From the NCBI GenBank assembly GCA_002373045.1, contig DFHU01000022.1:113820-154706 (forward strand): DNA of 40,887 nt, given 5' to 3'. A program made the position numbers and the translations under genes. A model generated the notes under the pieces. That model did no database searches. It saw only the letters and a list, made by a program, of their open reading frames with translations, and was not told the origin of the DNA. The DNA is from Pseudoselenomonas ruminantium. GTDB taxonomy: Bacteria; Bacillota; Negativicutes; Selenomonadales; Selenomonadaceae. Positions 40,826 to 40,887 of the stretch are shown piece by piece; the stretch's first letter is position 1; the number at the start of each line of letters is the position of its first letter.

Positions 40826-40887
40826 ATGAGAAGGTATACATCCCTGCTGCTGACGGCTTTTTTGTTGTTTATCCTGGTTGTGGCAGG
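40826..40887 (+). CDS. Start of an exported or membrane protein (cut by window end)
   Basis: ATG 40826 follows GAGGT (40812-40816). The 20 codons visible read MRRYTSLLLTAFLLFILVVA and continue, an arginine-rich start followed by a hydrophobic run, so a signal peptide or N-terminal membrane anchor. Nothing more can be said about its function. It has its own likely promoter at 40761-40789. Confidence 0.6.
   Translation, partial: MRRYTSLLLTAFLLFILVVA

Overview
The window looks like a chromosome segment of an anaerobic member of the Negativicutes, probably Selenomonas or a close relative. This is inferred from the housekeeping order rplU-prp-rpmA-obgE-yhbY-proB-proA-nadD-yqeK-LCP-rsfS, an rpmA with the Bacillota-type cleavable N-terminal extension, a catabolic-type fhs/folD pair, and a UbiA/UbiD pair of the kind used for menaquinone. 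No 16S rRNA or other decisive marker is present, so the genus is a guess.

Positions 1-22050 form a Wzx/Wzy-type surface polysaccharide locus. It opens with an extended -10 promoter flanked by a perfect 19-bp inverted repeat (1-19 and 141-159), then a small ribbon-helix-helix protein, a polyprenyl-phosphate sugar transferase and a Wzz-type chain-length protein. A visibly AT-rich specificity block (3215-15510) follows. It holds LicD, an IspD/TarI-like cytidylyltransferase, an extended SDR, four glycosyltransferases including a GT11 fucosyltransferase, Wzy, Wzx, and two acyl/acetyltransferases, and it is interrupted by a decayed IS200-like element at about 12472-13051. A higher-GC block (15592-21392) supplies GDP-mannose and GDP-L-fucose (gmd, manC, fcl, manB) plus another acyltransferase. 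The locus ends in a chimeric rfbA/rfbB remnant.

Positions 22342-23701 hold an AlbA_2 (Schlafen-like) putative regulator whose promoter overlaps a perfect 25-bp inverted repeat. From 23798 to 29755 a minus-strand run of tatA-tatC-ubiD-ubiA-folD-fhs reads from a good sigma-70-type promoter at 29796-29824. Tat export, quinone synthesis and C1-folate metabolism are therefore co-directional and probably co-transcribed.

From 30000 rightward the plus strand carries rplU behind an L21-type leader, then prp, rpmA, obgE, yhbY, proB, proA, an overlooked 52-codon membrane ORF, nadD, yqeK, an LCP-family gene, rsfS, a CvfB-like S1 protein and cheV. After cheV (40148-40717) lies an array of five hairpins of about 80 nt. 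Their cores are shared, their stem arms differ from unit to unit but pair internally, and the residual mismatches all become G-U pairs on one strand. The window ends just inside a gene that starts with a membrane or signal segment.

The strongest candidates for something new are the 40148-40717 hairpin array and the apparent invertible promoter at the left edge.
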